Source: Echinometra lucunter
Lineage: Eukaryota; Echinodermata; Echinoidea; Camarodonta; Echinometridae
Direction: 5' to 3'
Assembly (NCBI GenBank): GCA_029962745.1
Contig: CM057165.1
Span: forward strand, 8,393,523 to 8,457,522
Length of the DNA stretch: 64,000 nucleotides
In this document: positions 48,101 through 57,222 of the stretch, piece by piece
Position numbering within the stretch: the stretch's first letter is position 1
How the letters are laid out: each line of letters opens with the position of its first letter
The notes under the pieces: model-generated
Database searches by the model: none
What the model was told of the DNA's origin: nothing
What the model saw: the letters and a program-made list of their open reading frames with translations, nothing else
Made by a program: the position numbers and the translations under genes

Positions 48101-50549
48101 ATGCGAGCTATCTGGACCCGAGACAGGCTTGTGGCTCGACTTGTCGACTCTAGCTTGGAGCCACTCCTGGGATGCTGCTGGTGGTATGGAGCTGTTAAGA
48201 AAAAGCATACACAGTAAAATCAATGACAAGTAATGTTATGTTTTCGACAACTGTGACGCAATGAAAATGAATGCAAAGACTGCCTTTATTTTAATTGTAG
48301 AAATCATGGTAGCACACTGTGAAGTCTAATATAAGATTCTTGTAATGATTCTTCAGCAAATTCTCTAGCTGATCATTATAATTGGTTTTAACCAAACAAG
48401 CCTAACCTATGTCCATAGAACAGATATAGAATTGAAGTTCTTCAAAAAAATTTAAGTATTTTTTCTCAAAGTATTCTAATTTTGCAGATGGCAACACGGA
48501 CGATTTGTTAATGCTCTGTATAGTAATTGTTTCTCAAATTTTGTTTGCTGTTTTTTTTTTTTTTTTAAAAACACAACTGGTCAACTTCATGCCCATTAAA
48601 GCCACTGCCCAATCTTATGAGCATATGCACTCAGTGACACCTGTTTAATATGTACAGAAACAAATATATTCCAATAAAATATTGTATACAGATATGGAAA
48701 GGGTACTTACACCTTAGAGGAGTTGGTAATACACCATAAGCTTGGTTTGCTTGAGTCAAGAGCTCAATGGGACTTAAACCTTCCATCCTCTGCTCCTCTT
48801 GCAGTTGAATATCCTGCCTGACCACCTCTGGCTCTATAGGGGGCAGTGGTTCAACATCACTTGGTAACATTCGCTGTTGTTCATACTCTGAGAAGTTACC
48901 ATCTAGTAGAACATCTTCTTGGTTCACTGAAGACAGGTTGGGGTCTGTTTCATATGGAGCAGCCTCTGAAGGATCTGTTTGATCTACATAGAGTTCACCC
49001 TGATTTTCCACATTGGTTTGACTTTCGTCTTCTACAGCACCATCTGCTTCAAGTTCTGTATAATTTTCTGCTACTCCTTGTTCCATATCATCTCCTTCCT
49101 GAACTCCATCCTGATTGTCTTGGTGATCACCATCAGCATCTACCTCTGCTCCAATCGTTTCATCTTGATCAGGCATTTGTTCTTGGTGACCTGATTCTTG
49201 GTCTTCCTGCCTGATATGTTCTCCTAATACTGTTCCTCCCACACTGTCCTCAGGAGCACCTTCTTGAATACTTCTGTCAGTGTCTGTCTCTTCTCTGAGG
49301 ACTGCATGCTCAGTCATGACCTCTTCAGAAACATTTTCATGTGTTTCATTCCCATCTCCTTCTGCTGTTTCTCCACCTTTTGTTGCAATCTGCTCCGTGC
49401 TGTCCTCTAAAGTTGCTTCCACAATAACATCAGGTGCACTTGATTTCATGCTTCTATGAACAACCTCAACATACTGAGGAGCAGACTCTTCCTGTATTGC
49501 TTGCTGCATTAGCACTACAGGGATTTCATCAAGTTGCCCATCTCCACTGTCTTCTGCTTGCCTCTTGTGAGGCCTCCGGATCTTGCTCAGTCATGTCTGC
49601 ATCTTCAACGGCTGAAACATCTGCAGCCACTTCTGCACTATCCTCAGGTTTACTTTCTGGAAGTGGCTGTTCTGACTCAACTGCTTGGTTTTGCTTTGTG
49701 GCAGTGATATCACTTCTTCTGAAGCCTTCTCCACATCTGCTGCTGCTTCCTCCATGGGAGCAATAACGTCAGCTGCATCTTGGTGAGGTTGCTCCTCCTC
49801 ATCTGCCTGAGGTATTGCTACAGGAATGTTTTCAGGTTCACTGCCCTCTCCTCCTGCTGAAACCTGTTCCATGGCATCCTTCATCCCTTTCAGCTTCCTC
49901 CGAATTAGACTCATGCATGCCACTTGCCTCAATGTCAGCATTTTCAACAACCTCTGCTTTCTTTTCAAGAGATTCATCTATCGGTTCACCATCATCATTA
50001 TCTCCCTTTCTTGCATCATCCTCCTCATTGTCCCCTCCAGCAGTGGTCCATTGCTCTTCGATCTCATCTTCATTCAGGACTTGAACCTCACTTGCAAAAG
50101 ACACGGTGGTCACCTTGGAAGACACAATCTCATCTCCTTCATCTCCCCTCTTAGACTGTCTCAACTCATCCTCTATAGGGATATCTCCTTGTTCTACCTT
50201 GTCTTCACTTTGTGCCTCAGTTTCACCACTATTAGCATCATCCTTCTGTTCATCCTTCTCCTTCCTTTCCTCTACGACACTTCCGCCTTGTTCTCCATCT
50301 TCCTCAGCCTCATCATTTGAATGAGAGTCTCCTCCTCCCTGGTCACTTTCCACAGCACTTTGGTCTTCGTTCACTGCTTCATCTTCCACTGTCTTGACAT
50401 GAACATCCCCATCTCCGCTCCCACCTTGCCTCTCCATCCACTGCCTCATCGCCTGTCACATCTTTACCTTTGACTTCATCACTAGTGATCTCTTCACCTT
50501 TGACCTCTGACCCATCTTCCACATTGGGTTGAGCTTCATCACCTTCCAT
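42055..50549 (-). CDS. SHIPPO/STPG-repeat ciliary protein (ODF3/CIMAP1-like) with long acidic N-terminus
   Basis: Minus-strand exons: 50623-48711 (ATG at 50549), 48191-47975, 47410-47343, 46763-46620, 45778-45696, 44505-44385, 43182-43057, 42188-42055. From the second exon on, every phase matches and the frame runs to TGA at 42055-42057. Repeats of SHIPPO type are visible: PGPCRYSP..PEYTFG, NAYGRGR..YPAFSM, PGPDQYQ..APAFSMGAK and PAPNYYNP..YPAFTISG. This family (ODF3/STPG) binds axonemal or sperm-tail microtubules. The N-terminal exon is about 610 codons of Glu/Asp-rich low complexity and needs four frame changes. The upstream X-box fits a ciliary gene. Protein length is about 870 residues if the frame is restored. 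Assignment to one vertebrate CIMAP member is not possible. Confidence 0.82.
43057..43182 (-). CDS. SHIPPO gene exon: PGPDQY/PAFSMG repeat
   Basis: 126 nt, acceptor ATTCCCCCAG, donor GTGAGT. It encodes ENEPGPDQYQRQR and RAPAFSMGAKLNRG. A Harbinger-type MITE lies just upstream of its acceptor. Confidence 0.87.
43210..43568. mobile_element. Harbinger-type MITE, TAA duplication
   Basis: AGGTGCTTTCACACATGATG at 43210 and its inverse ending AGCACCT at 43568, flanked by TAA (43207-43209 and 43569-43571). Arms extend about 55 bp (GACAGTGTGG, GTGGCGCCACACT). It lies in a SHIPPO-gene intron. Confidence 0.9.
43658..44008 (-). mobile_element. tRNA-derived SINE, copy 2
   Basis: On the minus strand GTGTTGTGGCTCAGTGGATAAG holds an A box, followed by a B-box-like GGGTTCCTATCC. 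The acceptor arms GTGTTGT and ACGGCAC still pair with G-U allowed. The body matches copy 1 (GGCAAGACATTAATCTACAT) and ends in a TTATTATTATTA tail. Confidence 0.85.
44385..44505 (-). CDS. SHIPPO gene exon: PNAY/PAFSM repeat
   Basis: 121 nt, acceptor TTGTCAG, donor GTATGC. It encodes WPSPNAYGRGRSMVGRKV and DYPAFSMRGKTNF. Confidence 0.85.
44990..45086 (-). repeat. dispersed repeat with tRNA-like A box, copy 2
   Basis: Inverse copy of 23769-23862: on the minus strand GGGGTAACCGTGGTGTAGTG, then ACACCTGCACATCC and GAGAGACCCGAGGGT. Confidence 0.65.
45286..45462. repeat. 45-bp tandem repeat, about 3.9 copies
   Basis: Unit contains CATTACACTGGTARGCTGCA and CTTAAATGTTATGTCATCAA; the copies are nearly identical. 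It lies in a SHIPPO-gene intron. Confidence 0.95.
45696..45778 (-). CDS. SHIPPO gene exon: degenerate repeat
   Basis: 83 nt, acceptor TTGATTATTCAG, donor GTAAGT. It encodes GGGRTAYAKTWFNSNDNFTV; the PGP is degenerate but the AYxxxW spacing fits. Confidence 0.8.
46620..46763 (-). CDS. SHIPPO gene exon: first PGP repeat
   Basis: 144 nt, acceptor GTCTGTTTGTAG, donor GTAAGT. It encodes DLDTPGPCRYSPRNK and APEYTFGVKYPER, the classic PGPxxY..P.(Y/F)(T/S) pattern of SHIPPO repeats. Confidence 0.87.
47138..47280. mobile_element. MITE, same family as 25018
   Basis: Outer GGGCATTTCATAAAA pairs with TTTTATGAAACGGGACC, and the centre holds AGCCAATCAGA (inverse of TCTGATTGGCT). It lies in a SHIPPO-gene intron. 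Confidence 0.82.
47343..47410 (-). CDS. SHIPPO gene exon (68 nt)
   Basis: Encodes KKAVKNRSASVYYEERQF..KIL, acceptor CTATTCATAG, donor GTAAGT. Phases fit both neighbours. Confidence 0.78.
47749..47791. repeat. interstitial telomere-like repeat
   Basis: Degenerate TTAGGG units: TTAGGTTAGG, TTAGGGTCAG, GGTTAGGGTT. Confidence 0.75.
47975..48191 (-). CDS. SHIPPO gene exon: basic Ser/Arg-rich linker
   Basis: 217 nt, acceptor TTCTTAACAG, donor GTAACT. It encodes PYHQQHPRSGSKLESTSRAT and a further Ser/Arg-rich, mostly disordered stretch. Only one of the two possible upstream donors keeps this frame open. Confidence 0.78.
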
Positions 50550-50623
50550 GTTGCTTCCAGGCTTTGGCAGACGACAGCAATGCTCATGTGCACTCCATCA
50601 CTCCCTTGTACAAATTATGACAC
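48711..50623 (-). CDS. SHIPPO gene exon: Glu-rich N-terminal region with frame breaks
   Basis: Acceptor TTTTCCTGCTCAG at 50624; donor GTAAGT after 48711. The ATG at 50549 (MEGDEAQPNVEDGSE) is preceded in frame by a TGA. Five overlapping open segments are similarly acidic and collinear, but the frame changes near 50425, 49889, 49715 and 49558. The last segment reads in frame into the SHIPPO exons. Confidence 0.7.
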
Positions 50624-53268
50624 CTGAGCAGGAAAAGAGGAAATACAATTGTGGGCGATGGATAATTATAAAATATTTTGGACAAGATTTCTAGCAGCTT
50701 TGCTTTTGGAGCTGAGCAGAAAAGAAAATATAGAGTAAGGCTGTAAGTCTTCATCCACATATGACAAAAAATGAATTTCAAACATGTAAATCACAAAACT
50801 ATTTTCAATTTTGGCCCAAATAACATAATCTAATACTGTTATTGTATCAGCAAAAGAAAAATCCATAAAAAATGAAAAATTGCAATCATGGCAATATAGT
50901 ATTTCATTTTCATTGTTCAATGTTCGGCATAGCCCGCTGGTCTTGACCATATATACAATTACAAATTTCAAGTATCTTCATCAATAAAAAGTTTCTGGAC
51001 GCCCTATTTTTCGAGACAGAACTCCCTTAAATATTCAGACTTCAGTTATACCCTCTGTATAATTGAGCGTATCACAGTAGTCATGTATACAGACAAAATG
51101 CTGAAGTACACATGTAAACAACTGCAGTTAGTTATGCACAAATTCCAAAAGTTTCTCCAATCATCACATACGCTTGTTGCACCAGGCTGCAAGAGCATTT
51201 AGGTCAACAAGTAAAGTGTGATACCCTTGCGATTTTAATTTTTAAGATTTCAGGCATTTATGGAGTGGTCAGTAAAAGTTCAGTGGCCATACATTTGATT
51301 TTTCAGCTCTGCAATTTCATTTTAAGGAAAAAAATATATACTTACAGGTGTCAAACGCCTACTGCAATCGCAGCAGCAGTAGCATTTGGCAGAAATTAAA
51401 TCCTTATATTTCATATAAATTTTAGTACAATTCAGTACATCTTCAAAGAGAAATGAGATCACTGCTGCTTTAGTCTAGAAACTCCTGAATTCCAACGATT
51501 TTTTTGATGAATTGCTAACTAACCATTTTCAGACAATGGCATCAATGCTCTTCAGAATCAGATGACGTACCACAGATCTGCCTTCACCGTTTATGCATGA
51601 GAAGGTTGATAAATTAATTCCGGAATAGGATCTATCACTTTACCAGCTTCTAATTTTAAAAGATAGATCTGGCAGCTGAAATACATGACTTCTGTTAACA
51701 TTAAAACCTACAGGACTTTTGTTTGGCCGAGGTAAACTGTTCTGGACTACTGGTATTAGTCTTTAATTATAACATATTAAACCCATCATTTGCTTTTTCA
51801 ATTCCACAATGTGTCAAAGTAAAAGAATTAAGAACATGTACATTGTAGGATAGGGGATTGGGTGTCCGGACACGTAACAAAAATGAAGCCTCCTTTTTTG
51901 TCTTTGGATTAAACAAAAACTATGCATTGAATAGTGCTAATCATCATCAATAACTGTTCTTTATAATATTGTCTAACACTTTGTGCTAAAAATTTAAGAA
52001 ATATTGCTTGTAAACTTTTTCAAATCAACTGTTCCGGATACACAACCTGTCCAGACACACAACAACTGGGTATACTCTGAATACTCTGAATATTGTCATT
52101 TTGGTACAAATTCTAGCATTATATACTGTAAGTTAATGCCTGAGTAACATTAAAATGATTTACTCATGAAGATCACCCTAAAAACAAAACAAAAACAAAA
52201 ACTTAAGAAAAAAATGCAAGGGAATGAAGGAGCAGACAATCAAAGGAACAATAACAAACATTACAAAGAGATGTTAATAAAACTTCCATGCTTCACACAA
52301 CAAGGGGAAACTCCCCCTCCTTGTTCCTTCCCCCCAACTAGGGAGTGCAATTTCTGTGATCAATTTGCATGCTTCGAATGCTCACTACACTGTAGTACCA
52401 CCCCCCCCCAAAAAAAAAAAAACACAATACAGCGCAATTCAACGCATTCAATACGCCAAAATTCCCATGTGACCGAGCAACGAGAATGTCATCAACTTGG
52501 GTTTGCCAAAAAGAATCAGTAATTTTCCTTTAGAATCTACTGGCTTTAACTAGATAGGTCTAGATCTAGACCTATTCTTTGTAATATTAAGATTAGTTAA
52601 AAATCAGGGTCAAATTCACACCAGTCAGTTTCAAAAAAAAGATCTGCATTCACTTATTGCATATGCATTGCTTTAGCTTAGTACTCTCCACTTCACTCTG
52701 ACTTCAGATTGCCAAACAGAATTTGACACTGACACCGTGTCACTGCATGCCATAGGACCTAAGTTTAGATCCAACTGTTAGGCAGCCATTGGAATTTTGG
52801 ATATCGACTCAAAATAGGTGTTTAAATTGACACTGGTCCGTCGTAATTTCACTGAAAAAGAATTTTAAAATATGTAGAATCAAGATAGAAATTAGCATTA
52901 ACCAATGATTTTGTGTTACTTTTAGAATTCAGCCACTGAAAAGAAAGTGCATAGCTTCATCAGGTCCCCCCATCATAAATTGATGCCACACGGAAATTCA
53001 TCGATAACTGTGCCGAGAGCTCCGGGTAGACCGAGCTCGATGGCCCGATGGGGCTTTCGAAAGCAGACGAGCAAACACCGCAACGGCACCCCAACAAACC
53101 GGTTAAAAATAAAAATCATGCATGGTTTCATGCACAACGTGGTAAAAAAAAAAAAAGACATAAAGGTACGGTAGGTCTATAACAGCATATTTTCATTTTC
53201 AATCGCATATAAATCCGCAAAGAAACAATGAGATAATAATCGATATTTACATGTTCTAGTGTCCTCAC

Positions 53269-53325
53269 CGCATCAACTCGTCCAGCTCCATAATGCAGCT
53301 CGACTAGTATAGTCGTGCACGCTTC
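53269..53325 (-). other. candidate 5' exon of the SHIPPO gene
   Basis: On the minus strand, just downstream of the X-box, ATGGAGCTGGACGAG (ATG at 53291) runs to a donor GTGAGG. Direct splicing to 50623 would put this ATG out of frame with the acidic exon, so it may be a uORF in an untranslated exon or there may be an unseen exon between. The 5' limit is not known. Confidence 0.3.
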
Positions 53326-53333
53326 GCCACCGT

Positions 53334-53347
53334 GTTGCCAAGGCAAC
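53334..53347 (-). promoter_or_regulatory. palindromic RFX X-box
   Basis: GTTGCCAAGGCAAC is a perfect 14-bp palindrome matching the X-box consensus GTNRCC-N(0-3)-RGYAAC bound by RFX factors, the main regulators of ciliary genes. It sits in a GC-rich, CpG-containing block upstream of the cilia-type SHIPPO gene on the minus strand. Confidence 0.7.
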
Positions 53348-53479
53348 GACGCTTACGAGCACTACAGTACGTACTATACTAGCGACGAACAAGTTCGCGC
53401 ATCTTAAAATGATGGCGCTAGTTAGAGTGAATCTTTAGATTGATTATGTATTATGTTTACACATGTAAGAAAAATAATG

Positions 53480-53906
53480 TCTTGTCTGAATATCTGAATA
53501 AAAGCAAAACAGCATTTTAAAAAGAAGAAGAAGAAAAAAAAAAAGATCTGTAGGAGATCCACTCTGGTCTTCTGGAGTTGAATCCTTAATTTACCCCCTT
53601 TATCCCCAATTTACCGGAATCCACATTTTTAAAAAACAATTCAATTGTTGGTTATATAAAATCTTTTAATCTAATATCGCGAATGGAATTTTACTCGGAC
53701 TTTACTTTCATGGTTATAAATTTCTGATTGTATTGCGATCAGCGACAGCAATTTATAGCCATGAAAGTAAAGTCCAAATAAATTGGGGGTAAAGGGGATA
53801 AATTTAGGACAACTCCAGAAGACCGGAGTGGATCCCAGGGGAGTGGATCTCCTACAGAATTTTTTTTTTTAAATGCTGTTTTGCCTTTATTCAGATATTG
53901 AGACAA
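53480..53906. mobile_element. foldback element with nested palindrome
   Basis: Outer arms (GAATATCTGAATAAA, CTGTAGGAGATCCACTC, GGTCTTCTGGAGTTG) recur inverted at 53760-53906. The centre is a second inverted repeat, GGACTTTACTTTCATGG.. ..CCATGAAAGTAAAGTCC. Confidence 0.87.
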
Positions 53907-55607
53907 CTACTTGTGTCTCAATTAGTATGCATCCCTCACGACCTCGATTCTCTTCTTCTCTATTCTTACATACCCCCCCCCCCCCCCCCCTCTCTCTCTC
54001 TTTCTCTTTCCCTCTGGTCATCTCCATCTGTTTGCCTACCATCCATGCGTCTGTGTCCCTGTCTCCCTCTCTGTCTCCTTTTGTAAATTTTTTTCTCGCT
54101 CCATATGTCTATCACCTTTTTCTCCTAGCCCGTCTGCTCTTTCTTTCTCTCACCTTTCTCTCTTTTTTTTTTTCATTTTGAGGCGGGGCAACTGACCCCC
54201 CCCCCCCCCCCCCCCCATCATAGCACTCCCTGGCTACGCAGGTGATAAGGTCACATATGTACATGGCATAAGGCTGGGGGCAGGGGCAGCCCCGAATTTT
54301 TTTTCAAGTAATGAAAAGAAGAAGAAGAAGAAAGAACAGTATGGGAGAAGAGAAGGCAGGGTCATGCCACTATATAATAGCCCTGTTCAACTAATTAACG
54401 CATCATCTTAGTCCCCCCCCCCCCCCCCCATCAAAATACCCTGGTGCTGCCCCTGCCAAAGGGAGATGACAATGCCTTATCTTACACAAGCTTTTGGGGG
54501 GGGGGGAATGGGGAAGATTATGATACACTGACCAACAATAGGAATTACATAACAACCGAGTAATACCTCACTTAAATTTTCTTTCCCGATTTCATTTAAT
54601 CATAAAATATTGCATCTCAAGAGAAGAGCACTGATTCAAGAAATTTGTTTCATTATGCACAGTCATCCAGGATTCAAAAAGAAAAACAAAAGAATATAAG
54701 TTTTAGTATTGTTATGACAACAACAAATTCACATTATCTGATCTATTCTTTCTTATGTAATTGACAAATTTCAGTCACTGGGGTATATTTTGCAGAACCA
54801 CCTTACATACAAATAATTAAACAACACATGAATATTCAGACAAGGATGTAACTTGATTACATGTAATACATAATCAACTGTTAGATATATCATTTTTAGT
54901 ATATATATATACACACATTTTCCCAAGACTCCAGAAAAAAGTCAAATCTGGCTTGGTACTCAACAGGTTAATACATGTAACTACAATCAATATATACAAA
55001 GAGAGACAAAGAGAGAGAGACACACAATGAGAGAGAGCCTTTTCCATGTGATATAAGGCACTGAATTACGTGTAGATGAAAAGATCCATGATTAACAAAT
55101 AAGATATATACACAACTGATATCATTTGATTATGCATTGACAAAGGGCAGAAAACCAACATTCAGATTGCACATAATTTAATAAGAATAATAATAATAGT
55201 TATGGAGAAAACTTAAAAAGGACACACACGGTCCAAAGACACTCATGACACTAGCCCATCAACAGTTCTCTTTAATGCATACATGTATATACTACATAAT
55301 TTATCTTATATTAGATTATTTAACAAAACTTAAAACAAATTTTTTAGACAATTAGACATTACACATTTAATACGTGTGCAGCTGCTACAAATAGCATGCA
55401 AGGTTTTAAAATGAGCCTGCTTCCACCAGCGAAGTACTATTATTCAAAACACAATGAAAACCTAGAGTCTTGAGGCCAGGAAAATTACTGTTTAAATGTT
55501 ATATCAGAAATCTCCTCATAACAGAGTAAAAAAAAAAAAAAATTTAAAAAGAATATAAAAGACTGGGACCAGCAAATTTAACTGATATAATTATCAAGCA
55601 AGGGTAC

Positions 55608-56400
55608 TATAGACCAATTTCACAACGCAAGAGGGCAGCAGACTGTTTGACACAGTTCGACATACTGCGGTGGGCACTCCAACTTTTATAGTACACAAGT
55701 CAATAGCGCGTTATGTACATTCGTTCGATTTTTTGTCTATTTTGACCAATATATGCAGATTTCTTTTAATATTTGCAATGAGAAATTGTCAGGGAATTTC
55801 AGGTCGCTGCTGTGCGGTGCTCGAATGCCACAAGAATTGGAGAAAGTTTAAAAATTGGAAGCTAACTGAGTGCGAAATTCACTCGCTTTTGACTCATGAA
55901 GCCTGTTTGTGTGAGAAGCCGTACTCCCTACACAGGTTTCCGTAAGCAATGCGAAGGAATCCGTCGCCAGTGGGTAAAAATATCAACAGAAAGGACTTTG
56001 AAGTCAAGAAACATTATCATTATGTACTTTGGCGTAAAATTTAATGAGTGAAAACATGACTTTGTAAACAGGGTAAGATTGAGGGCTCCCGTTTACTACG
56101 GCTTCTATGCTGCAATCGAACTTATACTGACAAAACTAAGTTGAAAAACTATCGAAAGTACAAAAATACATCATACCTTCATCTGTCAGATATGGCCATT
56201 GTCTTACCTCATGTACCCATGTATCCATTCTTTATTTTATTCATCTAGAATAAAGTAAAGGGAACAATATTAGGGCATATCTCATATCTTACATTCATTT
56301 TGTACACAGAGCCAATCGCGGTCAGCGCGCTTGCCCACCGCAGCAATGGCGTCGCCTATAGAGGGCCAAATACATAAACCGGAGGTGAAATTGGTCTATA
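55608..56400 (+). mobile_element. DNA transposon remnant with THAP domain
   Basis: Perfect 16-bp terminal inverted repeats TATAGACCAATTTCAC / GTGAAATTGGTCTATA; inside them TGCGGTGGGCA is paired as well. The element encloses a broken THAP-domain reading frame. The terminal TA may be the target-site duplication. Confidence 0.82.
55778..56041 (+). pseudogene. broken THAP zinc-finger domain
   Basis: From ATG 55778 the frame gives CCAVLECHKNWRKFKNWK, then CEIHSLLTHEACLCEKPYSL and HRFP, and hits a stop. The neighbouring frames continue with RRQWVKI and INRKDFEVK, as THAP domains do (W and inRxdf). At least two frame breaks; not functional as written. Confidence 0.7.
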
Positions 56401-56871
56401 CCACAAAAAAGTTCTAGGTGGCTAGATTTTGTAATGATACACCTCCATTACAAATTTGAATAAAATCCATAAAAAACCTGGCCGGTATTGTGCACACAAA
56501 AATGTGACACAGTCTCGGCATGACACTGCTGAATCAAAAGTATCCTCCTGCACCTTCGTACCCAGGGATACAATTGGAATAAGTCTTTTTTATCTTGATG
56601 TAAAACTAGGATGTAATAATCTTGTTCAAATCAAGCAGGAATAATTAGCTTTGGTAAAAAATAACAGCAGTACGTGAATAACATAATTTTTTGTTCATGA
56701 ATAAACTTTCATCAGAATTGTAGCAAAATGATAAAAAAAGGGGTTTGCACAACCCATGAAATGACAAACATGGCCAACATAAAACAGAGAGAAAACATTT
56801 TGCTAGGACTTGAAACAAACTCAGATATAGAAAGAAGAATTTTGACACCACTTTAGTAAAGTGCAAAATAT

Positions 56872-57222
56872 TCAGTTCTTTATATCCAGAACAGCTATAA
56901 CTGCATCACGCAGTAAATAGTACTCCTCTTTATAATTAAACACCTGTGCACAGATACGTATGTATACATCCGCCCCTTCAACACCACTACCCGTCACAAC
57001 CACAGCTACATTGTGCTTATCTAGAATCTCACGCATGAAGTCCAGGGCCGATCTCGCATTGGCCTTATAGAGGGCTCGTTTGGGGGTCATAGGTAGCACG
57101 ATGAGACGCATGAACGGAGCCATCAACTCTTCTTCAAGCTTGATCCATCTTGTATTCCATGCCTCAGCCAGCATTTCAGCAGCCCATTGGACAAGCTCAG
57201 AGTTATAGGCAGTGATCCTCTC
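56872..57222 (-). CDS. aminotransferase exon 6 (last)
   Basis: 351 nt, acceptor CCAATTCATTAG, starts in phase 0 with ERITAYNSELVQWAAEML. The C-terminal small domain (MAPFMRLIVLPM, VRIRICAQVFNYKEEYY-like end of class V enzymes) ends at TGA. Confidence 0.9.
   Translation of the reverse strand, partial: ERITAYNSELVQWAAEMLAEAWNTRWIKLEEELMAPFMRLIVLPMTPKRALYKANARSALDFMREILDKHNVAVVVTGSGVEGADVYIRICAQVFNYKEEYYLLRDAVIAVLDIKN

Larger units (their letters stand above)
50624..56871. other. upstream of the SHIPPO gene and 3' flank of the aminotransferase gene
   Basis: Probable first intron and promoter of the SHIPPO gene, a GC-richer unexplained block at 52940-53110, foldback element 53480-53906, poly-C repeats at 53960-54500 and the THAP transposon remnant. 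No other gene recognised. Confidence 0.45.

Noticed and set aside
52940..53110. GC-rich block as an extra SHIPPO-gene exon
   Set aside because: No pair of splice sites gave a frame that joins either the 53.3 kb ATG or the acidic exon.
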